A stretch of 64,000 bases of DNA from Clostridia bacterium (GCA_910574475.1 CAJTAT010000004.1:186001-250000), one strand, 5' to 3'. Shown: positions 7,981 through 16,825, counted from the stretch's first letter. Notes: generated by a model not told the origin, from the sequence alone. A program made the numbers and translations.

Positions 7981-8012
7981 TTGACAAATAGTACTAAATA
8001 CAGTACTATAAT
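7981..8012 (+). promoter_or_regulatory. hicAB-type promoter with inverted-repeat operator
   Basis: TTGACA at 7981-7986 and TATAAT at 8007-8012 (20-bp spacing; TACTAT at 8004 gives 17). A perfect inverted repeat TAGTACT-AAATAC-AGTACTA (7989-8008) fills the spacer. This is the expected layout for autorepression by HicB, whose gene lies 180 bp downstream. Confidence 0.55.
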
Positions 8013-8030
8013 GAAAAAGGGGTGTGATAA

Positions 8031-8172
8031 GTGCCAAGTATAGAAAAAATAAAGCGGCAGCCAAATGGAATACGCCCAGAAGAAGCTGAAAAAGTACTTA
8101 ATATATGTAGTGAATATACTTAACAGGATAGGAGAGCAATTGTCTATCTTGAATAGAATAAAATTTAGATAA
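8031..8172 (+). pseudogene. Broken hicA toxin gene (internal deletion plus frameshift)
   Basis: From GTG 8031 the frame reads PSIEKIKRQPNGIRPEEAEKV, the N-terminus of clostridial HicA mRNA interferases, and stops at 8121-8123. In the next frame 8101-8172 reads YVVNILNRIGE, the family's C-terminal helix. The central part with the catalytic histidine (usually RQKGSHxxY) is absent, so an internal deletion joined the two ends out of frame. The toxin is therefore dead while the antitoxin gene 17 bp downstream is intact. Ribosome site AAAAAGGGG. Confidence 0.75.
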
Positions 8173-8188
8173 GGAAGTAGCATGAATA

Positions 8189-8533
8189 ATGGAAGTTAAG
8201 GACTATATGAAGTTGCCTTATACAAGATTAGTACAAGAGATGAACGATGAAAGCGGTCATTATTTTTATGGCAGAGTTTTAGAACTGGATGGCTGCCAAA
8301 GTACAGGCGATACGCTGGAAGAACTATACACAAGTCTTAACGAAGCTATGGAAGGGTATATAGAAGTAAAGTTAGAAAACAACTTGCCTATTCCTGTCCC
8401 GGAAACAGCAGAAAGCTATAGCGGAAAGTTTGTGGTAAGATTGCCCAAGTCCTTACATCAGCGATTAGCTATCGAAGCAGACAAGGAAGGCGTGAGCCTT
8501 AATCAATTGGCATTATATAAGCTGGCACTTTAA
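8189..8533 (+). CDS. hicB: HicB-family antitoxin
   Basis: A 114-residue antitoxin with an N-terminal partly degraded RNase-H-like fold (residues 8-65, including GHYFYGRVLELDGCQSTGDT) and a C-terminal ribbon-helix-helix DNA-binding segment (residues 78-114, KFVVRLPKSLHQRL). It normally neutralises HicA and represses its own promoter; the inverted repeat at 7989-8008 is the likely operator. Its cognate hicA is destroyed, so this is an orphan antitoxin or repressor. Ribosome site AAGGAAG, 9 bp before the ATG. Confidence 0.88.
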   Translation: MEVKDYMKLPYTRLVQEMNDESGHYFYGRVLELDGCQSTGDTLEELYTSLNEAMEGYIEVKLENNLPIPVPETAESYSGKFVVRLPKSLHQRLAIEADKEGVSLNQLALYKLAL

Positions 8534-8616
8534 AGACAAGAGGCGGTATACTGGATCTAAGTAATCAATATCCCTTTTGTTCATTGGATGATTCCTCACA
8601 TTAGAAAGGAGTATCA

Positions 8617-8907
8617 GTGAAAACAAATGTAGAAGCAGGTATTTTGGAACTCACGATTGATGAGCTGTGGGAGCTTTTAAAGGAGCATCAAAACAAAGAG
8701 TTTTTAACAGCGAAAAAGCTGCCCTTTACCTACGAGATTCGAGGCGGAGAAATGTTCGTAGACAGAAGATCCAAGTCTATCACCAAAGCAACCTTTCAGC
8801 GTGCTCTGGAAAAGATGAAAGAAAATCCAGAGAAAATCACAGGCCCGAAATCATTAAATGTATTTGGGGCACCCTATATCTTAGCTGTATTAAAAGGGTT
8901 GCCATAA
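8617..8907 (+). CDS. Small conserved protein of unknown function
   Basis: A 96-residue soluble protein starting at GTG with AAAGGAG 9 bases upstream. I do not recognise a named domain. The sequence has an acidic N-terminal helix (ELTIDELWELLKEH), a central strand-rich part (FTYEIRGGEMFVDRR) and a C-terminal GPKSLNVFGAPYILAVLK block. Similar short proteins recur in gut Clostridia as far as I recall. It follows the orphan hicB by 83 bp in the same direction, so an accessory or toxin-antitoxin-like role is possible but not shown. Confidence 0.6.
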   Translation: MKTNVEAGILELTIDELWELLKEHQNKEFLTAKKLPFTYEIRGGEMFVDRRSKSITKATFQRALEKMKENPEKITGPKSLNVFGAPYILAVLKGLP

Positions 8908-8976
8908 TCTGAATTTTTGAATTTTGAGATGTTACAGAATCAGAAGGTCTGTTTCTATTACTGATGTAATGTAAAA

Positions 8977-9011
8977 AAATCCCAGAAACCATCAAAAAGT
9001 TCCTGGGATTT
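8977..9011. terminator. Terminator between small gene and htpG
   Basis: AAATCCCAG (8977-8985) pairs with CTGGGATTT (9003-9011) around a 17-base loop. A run of A precedes the stem, which becomes U-rich on the minus strand, so it mainly serves htpG. Confidence 0.7.
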
Positions 9012-9026
9012 CCATGTTTTTGAATA

Positions 9027-11084
9027 TTATTTTGCCAACAACATCAGGATTTCATTGCTTCTGGCAATGAATTTTGTCATAGCCTCCGGCGCCAATGGCT
9101 TATGGCTGATAAGCGCCAAATCATAGAGCTGCTCGCAGAAGAGGTTTATATGCTCAGACTCGTTGTTATTCAAAATGTACTGTACCAGCTTATTGTTGGC
9201 GTTCAGTACCAGAGTCTCTCCTCCGCCTCCGAACATGTTGGGATCCATGCCGTACATATTGTACATCTTCATCATTTCCTGCATCCGCCGACTCTCCTCA
9301 GAGAGGGTAATCATAGAAGAAATACTTTCGTTTTTAATCTTTTCGACCTTTACATCAAGCTTTTCGTTATTTAATGCCTTACGGAAAATCTCTGTCAGGG
9401 AATCAGTGGTGTCTTTTAATTCTTCTTCAGAAGCAGTCTCAACAAAATCTTCTGTCAAATCAGCGTCAATGCGCTGGAATTTCACATGCTCATTTTTCAT
9501 CTCCAAGTGAGAGATAAAGGGAGAGTCAATATTGTGCTTCAGAATAACAGCATTTTTGCCCTCCTCTTTGAAGAGATTAATATACTGGCTCTGCTGAACC
9601 TCATCCGTTACGTAGAAGATGGTAGTCTTTTCCGGCTCTTTTTCATCTTCTGAAGAACTATCAGCATCATCAGGATTCTCTACCACATCCACCTCTGGTG
9701 CTTCCTCTTCAGGAACTAAATCTTTGATGGTCTGATATTTTCCATCCAGATCCTTGAACAGCAGATAGTCCATTATTTTCTCACAGAACTTGTCATCTTT
9801 CAGGCAACCGAATTTAATGAAGGGGTTGATATCATCCCAGTATTTTTCATAGGCTTCCCTGTCTGTCTTACACATCCCAGTCAGCTTATCGGCTACTTTC
9901 TTTGTAATGTAATCAGAAATTTTCTTTACAAAGCCGTCGTTTTGCAGGGCACTTCTGGATACGTTCAGAGGCAGATCCGGGCAATCAATGACACCTTTTA
10001 ACAGCATGAGGAATTCTGGAATGACTTCTTTAATATTATCTGCGATAAATACTTGGTTGTTATACAGCTTGATGGTTCCCTCTATGGAATCATATTCTGT
10101 GTTGATTTTCGGGAAATACAGGATACCTTTCAAGTTGAAAGGATAGTCCATGTTCAGATGAATCCAGAACAAGGGTTCCTTGTAGTCCATGAATACTTTG
10201 CGGTAGAACTCCTTGTATTCCTCTTCTGTACACTCGTTGGGATGCTTGGTCCAGAGAGGCGCTGTGTCGCTTAAGGAAACGGGACGCTTATTGATTTTTA
10301 CTTTGTCCCGGGCAGGAGAGATCTCTTTCGTCTCCTTGGTGCCATCCTCATTTTCTACCTCTTCTGTCTTTGCTTCCTCGTGAATATGTTCAACGACTAC
10401 ATCGTCTTCTTTTAAATCAGCCTCGTCAATCGTCTCGTACTCCTGCTCTGCATTGGCCTTTTCCAGGAAGATTTCTACAGGCATAAAGGAGCAATATTTG
10501 CTGATGACTTCCCTGGCGCGGTATTCATTGGCAAACTCCAGGCTATCTTCGTTCAGGAACAGGGTGATCTCCGTGCCGACCTCTGTACGGCTTCCCTCAG
10601 TCATATCGTACTCTGTGCCGCCGTCACATTCCCAGTGAACTGGCTTTGCATCTTTCTGATATGAAAGAGTGTCAATATGCACTTCATCTGCAACCATAAA
10701 GGCAGAGTAAAAGCCCAGACCAAAGTGACCAATGATTTGATCCTCGTTTGTTTTATCTTTATATTTTTCCAAAAAGTCGGTGGCGCCGGAGAAGGCGATC
10801 TGATTGATATATTCTTCCACCTCGTCAGCAGTCATACCGAGACCTGTATCGATGAATTTTAAAGTCTTTTCCTCTGGATTTACAACGATGTGGATGCTGT
10901 TTTTGAAATTGTCTGGATAAGTGTACTCACCCATCATATCCAGCTTTTTCAACTTTGTGATAGCATCACAGCCGTTGGACACCAATTCCCGGAAAAAAAT
11001 GTCGTGATCCGAGTACAACCACTTCTTGATAATCGGGAAAATATTTTCACTGTTAATGGAAAGACTTCCATGCATATTTGCCAT
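9027..11084 (-). CDS. htpG: HtpG (bacterial Hsp90 chaperone)
   Basis: A 685-residue ATP-dependent cytosolic chaperone. The GHKL ATPase motifs are visible near the N-terminus: ELVSNGCDAITK (about residue 35), DTGLGMTADE (near 80), and GHFGLGFYSAFMVAD (near 119). The middle and C-terminal dimerisation domains follow. It is longer than the E. coli protein by about 60 residues because of two charged insertions, near residues 233-255 and 470-495 (Asp/Glu-rich). An HrcA operator and a consensus promoter sit upstream, so it is likely a heat-shock gene of the HrcA class. Confidence 0.96.
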   Translation of the reverse strand: MANMHGSLSINSENIFPIIKKWLYSDHDIFFRELVSNGCDAITKLKKLDMMGEYTYPDNFKNSIHIVVNPEEKTLKFIDTGLGMTADEVEEYINQIAFSGATDFLEKYKDKTNEDQIIGHFGLGFYSAFMVADEVHIDTLSYQKDAKPVHWECDGGTEYDMTEGSRTEVGTEITLFLNEDSLEFANEYRAREVISKYCSFMPVEIFLEKANAEQEYETIDEADLKEDDVVVEHIHEEAKTEEVENEDGTKETKEISPARDKVKINKRPVSLSDTAPLWTKHPNECTEEEYKEFYRKVFMDYKEPLFWIHLNMDYPFNLKGILYFPKINTEYDSIEGTIKLYNNQVFIADNIKEVIPEFLMLLKGVIDCPDLPLNVSRSALQNDGFVKKISDYITKKVADKLTGMCKTDREAYEKYWDDINPFIKFGCLKDDKFCEKIMDYLLFKDLDGKYQTIKDLVPEEEAPEVDVVENPDDADSSSEDEKEPEKTTIFYVTDEVQQSQYINLFKEEGKNAVILKHNIDSPFISHLEMKNEHVKFQRIDADLTEDFVETASEEELKDTTDSLTEIFRKALNNEKLDVKVEKIKNESISSMITLSEESRRMQEMMKMYNMYGMDPNMFGGGGETLVLNANNKLVQYILNNNESEHINLFCEQLYDLALISHKPLAPEAMTKFIARSNEILMLLAK

Positions 11085-11134
11085 TTTTGCTCATTCCTTT
11101 CAAAACAATTCATGATCTTTATTTTCTGAGACAC

Positions 11135-11163
11135 ATTGTAATACACAGATGGACAAAAGTCAA
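11135..11163 (-). promoter_or_regulatory. Sigma-A promoter of htpG
   Basis: On the minus strand TTGACT (11158-11163) and TACAAT (11135-11140) are 17 bp apart, about 50 bp upstream of the htpG start. The CIRCE element abuts the -35 box on its upstream side. Confidence 0.8.
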
Positions 11164-11170
11164 TAGGAAA

Positions 11171-11197
11171 TTAGCACTCTTTTAATGCGAGTGCTAA
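11171..11197. promoter_or_regulatory. CIRCE operator (HrcA-binding site)
   Basis: TTAGCACTC, a 9-base spacer, then GAGTGCTAA: an exact CIRCE match. It lies 7 bp upstream of the htpG -35 box, so HrcA should repress htpG. The divergent hicA-hicB locus begins about 100 bp on the other side. Confidence 0.93.
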
Positions 11198-11216
11198 CAA
11201 GATAACAAAATGATTT

Positions 11217-11242
11217 ATAATGCGCATAATGCGTATTATAAT
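11217..11242 (+). promoter_or_regulatory. Palindromic operator and -10 box before second hicAB locus
   Basis: A 23-bp near-palindrome (11217-11239) made of ATAATGCGCAT and ATGCGTATTAT halves around a central A, overlapping TATAAT at 11237-11242. It lies 58 bp upstream of the hicA remnant and fits an autorepression site for HicB. Confidence 0.5.
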
Positions 11243-11299
11243 ATAATCAAACAAACGGAAAGAAAGGAGAGATGCCATGAATGAATAAGGAGGTATTGA

Positions 11300-11479
11300 A
11301 TGAAATTTAGAGAAATTTAGAGTATAATATTAAAGAACGGATGGTATCAAGTGAAACAAAAGGGTTCACACCACCAATACATTCACCCAACTAAGCCTGG
11401 AAAAGTCACAATCCCAGAACATGGAGGAGATTTGAATCCTGATACAGTTAAATCAATTATGAAACAAGCGGGGCTTTAA
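11300..11479 (+). pseudogene. hicA toxin gene with premature amber stop
   Basis: The frame from ATG 11300 reads MKFREI-stop-SIILKNGWYQVKQKGS and continues to QAGL at 11479. Family members read through this position with E or K, so one substitution to TAG at codon 7 has truncated the toxin. The rest is complete at about 60 codons, with the catalytic QKGSHHQ histidine and the C-terminal SIMKQAGL. No good downstream start is seen before the core, so the toxin is probably not made unless the stop is suppressed. Ribosome site AAGGAGG. Confidence 0.8.
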
Positions 11480-11518
11480 GCCCCATTTACTCAATCTATA
11501 TAAATGGAGGTGAATATA

Positions 11519-11920
11519 TTGAAATTAATTTATCCGGCTGTATTTAAGCCTTTTACAGATCAAAGTGGTGGATATGTAGTAGAATTTCCTGACTTACCCG
11601 GTTGTGTAACAGAGGGAAAAGACTTAGAACAGGCTATTGAAATGGGGATTGACGCGGCGAGTGGTTGGATATTAGGCGAACTTGAAGATGGGGAACAAAT
11701 TCCACGTGCTTCCGACTATTCTGAAATAACTGCTGAAAATGGGTGTATGATAAATATGTTATTATTAGACATTGATGCCTATGAAGAAAAGTATGGTGAA
11801 AAAGCTGTAAGGAAAAACCTTACGATTCCTGCATGGCTGAATACTTTTGCTGAAAAAAATAATATCAATTTCTCTAAACTTTTACAAGAAACCTTATTTT
11901 CAATGGCACAAGCAAAATAA
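11519..11920 (+). CDS. hicB: HicB-family antitoxin, second locus
   Basis: A 133-residue HicB: the YPAVFKPF...GGYVVEFPDLPGC core (residues 4-30) is diagnostic, and a C-terminal NLTIPAWLNTFAEK segment is the DNA-binding ribbon-helix-helix/helical part. I prefer TTG 11519 as start because GGAGGTG (11506-11512) lies 6 bases upstream. The ATG at 11504 would overlap that ribosome site. It is cognate to the upstream hicA whose codon 7 is a stop. Confidence 0.85.
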   Translation: MKLIYPAVFKPFTDQSGGYVVEFPDLPGCVTEGKDLEQAIEMGIDAASGWILGELEDGEQIPRASDYSEITAENGCMINMLLLDIDAYEEKYGEKAVRKNLTIPAWLNTFAEKNNINFSKLLQETLFSMAQAK

Positions 11921-11928
11921 ATATAGGG

Positions 11929-11956
11929 AGCTGCCCACAAGGCAGCTTCTTTTCTT
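11929..11956 (+). terminator. Terminator after second hicB
   Basis: Stem AGCTGCC/GGCAGCT with loop CACAA, followed by TCTTTTCTT. Confidence 0.8.
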
Positions 11957-12032
11957 ATAGAGGCTGGATTTCTTTATACGAAAATGCTATAATATGGATG
12001 CATAATAATAAGTACATAAAATAAGGAAATTA

Positions 12033-14114
12033 ATGGGAAAAGTGATGATACAAAAGATACGAGAGATGAAAAAGCCTCCTGTGGTCTGCATTTTGTGCCT
12101 TGTGGGAATCCTGCTGGAGCTGTTTGTATTTAACTTCAGGCACTGGGAGTCATTGTTGTGGAGCGATGAATATATTTTCATGCAGGAATGGCTGGTGGGC
12201 GCAGGCCTGAAGCAGGAAGGACCAGCGGTATATAGAGTCGTGCAGCGGGAGGGCGAAAAGACGGCGACCATCGAACTTTTGAATGTCTGCCGCAAGCTGC
12301 ATAATATACATGTGAGTCTGGAAATTCTGGAGCCGGAGTCCCTTGAGAATGAGGTAGTGGACATCCAGTTGGAGGTTACAGATGCGGCCCATGAGAAATA
12401 CTTCCGCCTTCCAAAGAGAGGCGTTTTGACCAGCGTTCCCAAAAGTGAATATGTCCGCCTACACACGGTTGGGAAGACCCAGGAGGTCTTTTTAAGAATT
12501 CATGCCCATGAGGGAGATTTGATAAGAATCAACGACATCAGTGGGAATGTCCATGTTCCTATGTTCTTTTCCTGGGGTCGGCTGCTGTTTATCATTGTGC
12601 TTCTTGTGGCGGGCTATTACTTGCGTCCCTCTTCTGAATTACATAAAAAGTCTTATTTGAATAGTACCTGGAAAGGAAAGGTTCTGATAGGTGTTGTCCT
12701 GTGCCTGGAATGTATTGCAGTCGCAAAGGTGTGCACAAGTGATCCCCAGGCCAAGAAAAACAGTGAGAATATGGTTTCTCAGCAGTACCAGAGGCTTGCC
12801 CATTCTCTGGCAGAGGGAAGGACCTGGCTTGATACAGAGCCGGACGAGATCTTAAAGTCTCTATCTAATCCCTACGATTATCGCCTCCGCAGTATGGTCA
12901 TGGAGACAGAGGGAGGAAGTTATTTATGGGATACTGCTTATTATGAGGGGCGGTATTATGTATATTTTGGAATTGTGCCGGAGCTTCTCTTTTTCCTGCC
13001 CTACTATTTGGTAACGGGACAAGATCTGTCAACCATAACGGTGATACTAATTCTGGGGTGTCTGTGCATTGGGGGGATCTTTGTGTTGATGGACAGAATC
13101 ATCCGGCGATGGTATCCAAAGACCTCTTTTTCCGCCTATTTTCTGTTGACCCTTTTGGTAGCCAATGGATGTGGAATTTGGAGCCTTATGAGAAATCCCT
13201 TCTTTTACGGGATTCCCATTCTCTCGGCCCTGGTCGTGGGGGGCTGGGGATTGAGCTTTTGGCTGGACTCTTTGGGTGAAAAGGGGATCAACAGAGTGAA
13301 AATGGGAATCGGCTCTCTGCTTGTGGCAATGATTGCCGGCTGCCGTCCCCAGCTGCTTGTGCTTTTGTTCATGGCCGTTCCAATCTATTGGCAGGCAGTG
13401 AGGGAGAAGCGCCTTCTGGGGGATAAAAAGGCATTGGATCTGGCGGCCTTTGGTGTTCCTATATTGATTGTGGCCCTGGGTATCATGTACTATAATGCCA
13501 TTCGTTTTGGATCTGTGTTCGAGTTTGGGGCTCAATACAATCTGACCATTCATGATATGACTCACAACAAGATGGAAATAGGCAGGACAGCCTTCGGCTT
13601 TTTTACTATGTTGTTCCAGCCGCCCTATATGACTGGCTTGTTCCCCTATTACCATCATGTAATGCTGGAAAATCAGTATTACGGGCAGGCACTCATGGAA
13701 TCTGGCTTTGGCGGCGTTGTGGCTACAAATCTGATTCTTTTGGTGAGTCTGATTCCTTTCCGCTTTAAAGGGATCATGGAACATAAAAGTGCTTATTGCA
13801 CAGCATGTCTTTTCACAGGCTTTGGGATATTGACAGCATTTTTTGATATTCAGGCAGGAGGACTGATTCCACGCTATACGGTAGATTTTACCTGGCTTTT
13901 GTTCTTGTCGGCGGCGATGATTCTTTTGGCAGCCGGGCAGAAACTTCAGAGGACAGCATACTGGAGAACAGGCTACACCCTATTTTTAATCTTGTTTGCG
14001 CAATGTATGCTGTTCAACTTTCTGACAATTTTTACGGATGTATATGATCAGGTAAAGGAGGTTAATCCCCACTGGTTTTACCAGGCGGAACACTTGATTG
14101 AGTTTTGGCTTTAA
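12033..14114 (+). CDS. Large polytopic membrane protein, possible glycosyltransferase
   Basis: A 693-residue protein with an N-terminal membrane segment (about 19-37), an extracytoplasmic domain (about 40-180), a second membrane segment (about 182-198), a further extracytoplasmic part (about 230-320, with WDTAYYEGRYYVYFG), and roughly ten C-terminal membrane helices. The mix of outside loops and helix bundles resembles GT-C glycosyltransferases, but I see no certain catalytic DxD. It leads a five-gene run with SGNH, DUF4358, MBOAT and DHHW genes, so a role in building or exporting the glycan that those proteins acylate is likely. Start ATG 12033 follows AAGGAAA. Confidence 0.65.
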   Translation: MGKVMIQKIREMKKPPVVCILCLVGILLELFVFNFRHWESLLWSDEYIFMQEWLVGAGLKQEGPAVYRVVQREGEKTATIELLNVCRKLHNIHVSLEILEPESLENEVVDIQLEVTDAAHEKYFRLPKRGVLTSVPKSEYVRLHTVGKTQEVFLRIHAHEGDLIRINDISGNVHVPMFFSWGRLLFIIVLLVAGYYLRPSSELHKKSYLNSTWKGKVLIGVVLCLECIAVAKVCTSDPQAKKNSENMVSQQYQRLAHSLAEGRTWLDTEPDEILKSLSNPYDYRLRSMVMETEGGSYLWDTAYYEGRYYVYFGIVPELLFFLPYYLVTGQDLSTITVILILGCLCIGGIFVLMDRIIRRWYPKTSFSAYFLLTLLVANGCGIWSLMRNPFFYGIPILSALVVGGWGLSFWLDSLGEKGINRVKMGIGSLLVAMIAGCRPQLLVLLFMAVPIYWQAVREKRLLGDKKALDLAAFGVPILIVALGIMYYNAIRFGSVFEFGAQYNLTIHDMTHNKMEIGRTAFGFFTMLFQPPYMTGLFPYYHHVMLENQYYGQALMESGFGGVVATNLILLVSLIPFRFKGIMEHKSAYCTACLFTGFGILTAFFDIQAGGLIPRYTVDFTWLLFLSAAMILLAAGQKLQRTAYWRTGYTLFLILFAQCMLFNFLTIFTDVYDQVKEVNPHWFYQAEHLIEFWL

Positions 14115-14134
14115 AAATATCAGAGGAACATCAG

Positions 14135-14932
14135 ATGAAACGGAAACGAAGCGGTATTTTGTATGGAATCCTGACAGCAGTGTGTTTTGTGTGTGGATTC
14201 CTGATGTTTGACAGAGGAACGGAAGGTACGAAAGAGGAAATGCCCGCAGTGGCATGGATCCAGGCCCAGGAACAGGCAGATACTGGAGAGATTGAGCGGG
14301 AATGGGCTGCAAGAGAGCAGGCAGAAAAGGCTGCTATAGAAGCACAACAGGCAGAGCAAGAGGAAAAACAGAGAGAAGAAAAGGAAAAATCCCTGGACAA
14401 ACAGGAGCTGCGCCAACGGTTTGGGACGGCAGTGATAGTAGGAGACTCGGTGGCAGAAGGCTTTCTGGACTATGAAATTCTTGAGGCAGATTCTATTATT
14501 GCCAAGAAAGGACTTCGTGCAGATACAGCAGGAAAAGATATCGAAAAGGCTCTTGCTCTTTCGCCCGCTCATTTATTTTTGTGCCTTGGACTGAACGATC
14601 TGGAATATTGCCAGGGAGACAGCAGCAGATTTGTGAAAGAATATGAGAAGCGGATTCTGGAGATTCGGGAGATAGCCCCAGAGCTTTCGATTTATGTAAA
14701 TGGGATTCTTCCAGTGCTACCAGAAGCTGTAGAGGAAAAAGAAGATTTGGCATATGTGGATGCGTTCAACAGAGCATTGAAAAGGATGTGTCAGAATTTA
14801 GATGTGGTCTACATTGACAGCAGCGATCTTCTGACAGGAAGAGAGGAATGGTACCAGAAGGACCGAGTACATTTGAAGGTCATGTTTTATCCTATATGGC
14901 TGGACTATATGGAGGAAATGGCGGGTTTGTAG
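14135..14932 (+). CDS. Membrane-anchored SGNH/GDSL hydrolase
   Basis: A 265-residue protein: an N-terminal anchor (residues 5-23), a Glu/Gln/Lys-rich linker likely to be helical (about 45-90), then an SGNH domain. Visible blocks are VGDSVAEG (catalytic Ser), CLGLNDLEY (block III Asn) and DRVHLK (block V Asp/His). Such enzymes transfer or remove O-acetyl groups on surface sugars. I prefer ATG 14135, preceded by AGAGGAAC, over a TTG ten codons earlier. It lies 20 bp after the large membrane protein and abuts the DUF4358 gene. Confidence 0.8.
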   Translation: MKRKRSGILYGILTAVCFVCGFLMFDRGTEGTKEEMPAVAWIQAQEQADTGEIEREWAAREQAEKAAIEAQQAEQEEKQREEKEKSLDKQELRQRFGTAVIVGDSVAEGFLDYEILEADSIIAKKGLRADTAGKDIEKALALSPAHLFLCLGLNDLEYCQGDSSRFVKEYEKRILEIREIAPELSIYVNGILPVLPEAVEEKEDLAYVDAFNRALKRMCQNLDVVYIDSSDLLTGREEWYQKDRVHLKVMFYPIWLDYMEEMAGL

Positions 14933-15403
14933 ATGAATGGATTGTTGAATCTGGGAAAGATTCTGTTGGTGGGCTTGCTGATTTTGCTTCTGGTGGGGAT
15001 TGTGAAGGCTGGTAGACGGGAAGTAGATTTTAGTGAGCTGACTGCAAAGGTATTGGAGAAATTGGAACCAGAAAAGATGCAGCAGGGAGATGAACTGCTT
15101 CTTCGCCGCCTTTATGGGCTGAATGGAGATGAACTGGAACACTGGGTTCTCTATACAGCCAGGGATAATATGGATGTGGAAGAGGTTCTACTGCTGGAAG
15201 TCAAAAGCGAAGAACAGATAGATGCGGCTTATAAGGCCGCAGAAAAAAGGATAGAGATACAGAAGAAAAATTTTGAAGGATACGGGCCGAAGCAGTTGCA
15301 GTTGATTGCAAAGAATGTGCTCAGAGTAGAGGGGCCTTATATGCTATTTGTCATATCTGAGGACTCAGAGACTGTAAAAACTGCTTTTTTGAGAAGTCTT
15401 TGA
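14933..15403 (+). CDS. DUF4358-family membrane-anchored protein
   Basis: A 156-residue protein with an N-terminal membrane helix (about 5-25) and an extracytoplasmic domain containing LLRRLYGLNGDELEHWVLY, which I recognise as DUF4358. Its function is unknown. Members of this family repeatedly sit beside MBOAT and DHHW genes in Lachnospiraceae, consistent with an accessory role in surface O-acylation. Its ATG directly follows the TAG of the SGNH gene, so the two are coupled. Confidence 0.75.
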   Translation: MNGLLNLGKILLVGLLILLLVGIVKAGRREVDFSELTAKVLEKLEPEKMQQGDELLLRRLYGLNGDELEHWVLYTARDNMDVEEVLLLEVKSEEQIDAAYKAAEKRIEIQKKNFEGYGPKQLQLIAKNVLRVEGPYMLFVISEDSETVKTAFLRSL

Positions 15404-15419
15404 GGAAAGGACAAGCATT

Positions 15420-16814
15420 GTGGTTTTCAGCAGTATTATTTTTATATTTACATTTCTTCCGGTGACGATTGCTATTTATTATCTGACCCCTGTTAAATTG
15501 CGCAATGGGATTCTGCTTTTAGCGAGTCTCTTTTTCTATGCATGGGGGGAGCCAATTTACTTATTTCTTATGCTTTATAGCATTTTGTTTAACTATGTAA
15601 TTGGCATTGACATTGCGTATAAGAAGTCGGGAAAAGGATGGGCAGGAGGCAGCTTGCTTCTAGGGATTTTTGTGAATTTATTGCTTCTGGGCTTTTTTAA
15701 ATATTATGGTTTTCTGGCAGTAAATTTGGGAAGGCTACTATCTGTGGAATTTCCAAAGCTTCAGTTGTCACTGCCTGTTGGCTTGTCTTTTTATACATTT
15801 CAGTCCCTTTCCTACTTAGCAGATGTATACCGGGGACAGGCGAAGCCTCAAAAAAATATTGTGAATTTTGGCCTGTATATTTCTATGTTTCCTCAGCTTG
15901 TAGCAGGGCCCATTGTACAGTATACAGATATGGAGGCTCAGCTTGAGAGACGGGAAATGTCTATGGAAAAGTTTGGCCAAGGTGTCTTTTATTTTATCTG
16001 GGGGCTGTCAAAGAAAGTGCTGTTGGCCAATCATTTGGGAGCCGTTTTTGAGACAGTGACAGCTTTGCCTTCTCTGTCTGTGCTCTCTGCATGGGTGGGA
16101 GCTCTGGCTTATACCTTCCAAATTTACTATGATTTCAGCGGGTATTCAGATATGGCTGTGGGACTTGGAAAGATGTTCGGCTTTGAATTAAAGGAGAATT
16201 TTAACCATCCCTACTGCTCCAGAAGCATTACGGAATTTTGGCGACGGTGGCATATTTCTCTGGGCGCCTGGTTCCGTGATTATGTCTATATTCCCCTGGG
16301 AGGCAATCATGTGGGAGCAGCCAGACATATTTTTAACCTGCTGATTGTATGGGCGCTGACAGGACTGTGGCATGGGGCCAGCTGGAATTTTGTCATTTGG
16401 GGCCTTTATTATGGAATTTTGCTAATTTTTGAAAAATATATTCTCCGGGGAGTAACAGAGCGTATTCCTGTGTTGGGTATTTTTTATACTATGCTGGCGA
16501 TTGTGATAGGCTGGGTATTATTTTTCAGCAATACCATTGGGGAAGCAGGAGAATATTTAAGAGTTATGTTTGGAATGAGTAGTTACGCACTTGTGGATAA
16601 GGCTGGGATTTATTATTTGCTTACAAACCTGATAGTGCTCTGGCTTGCATGGATGTATTCCACACCCTTTCCCGGCAGGGTCTGTGTGCGAAAGCTTGAG
16701 GAGGGTGGCTATAAGGAAGAGTTGCTTCTTGCACTGCATTTCATTCTGTTTCTTATAGCTACATCTTATGTGATTCATGATACATACAATCCGTTTTTGT
16801 ATTTCCGCTTTTAG
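15420..16814 (+). CDS. MBOAT O-acyltransferase (AlgI-like)
   Basis: A 464-residue polytopic acyltransferase that moves acyl groups, usually acetyl, across the membrane to an outside carbohydrate. Signature segments are YDFSGYSDMAVGLG (near 240), ITEFWRRWHISLGAWFRDYVYIPLGG (near 270) and the catalytic histidine in LTGLWHGASWNFVIWG (near 323). Start GTG 15420 follows GAGGAAAGG. The SGNH and DHHW proteins on either side are the expected periplasmic-side partners. Confidence 0.92.
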   Translation: MVFSSIIFIFTFLPVTIAIYYLTPVKLRNGILLLASLFFYAWGEPIYLFLMLYSILFNYVIGIDIAYKKSGKGWAGGSLLLGIFVNLLLLGFFKYYGFLAVNLGRLLSVEFPKLQLSLPVGLSFYTFQSLSYLADVYRGQAKPQKNIVNFGLYISMFPQLVAGPIVQYTDMEAQLERREMSMEKFGQGVFYFIWGLSKKVLLANHLGAVFETVTALPSLSVLSAWVGALAYTFQIYYDFSGYSDMAVGLGKMFGFELKENFNHPYCSRSITEFWRRWHISLGAWFRDYVYIPLGGNHVGAARHIFNLLIVWALTGLWHGASWNFVIWGLYYGILLIFEKYILRGVTERIPVLGIFYTMLAIVIGWVLFFSNTIGEAGEYLRVMFGMSSYALVDKAGIYYLLTNLIVLWLAWMYSTPFPGRVCVRKLEEGGYKEELLLALHFILFLIATSYVIHDTYNPFLYFRF

Positions 16815-16825
16815 AGGAGTAAGAA

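Noticed and set aside
13047-13784. 245-codon minus-strand frame inside the large membrane protein gene
   Set aside because: It has no recognisable protein motif, and the plus-strand gene has coherent membrane helices throughout.
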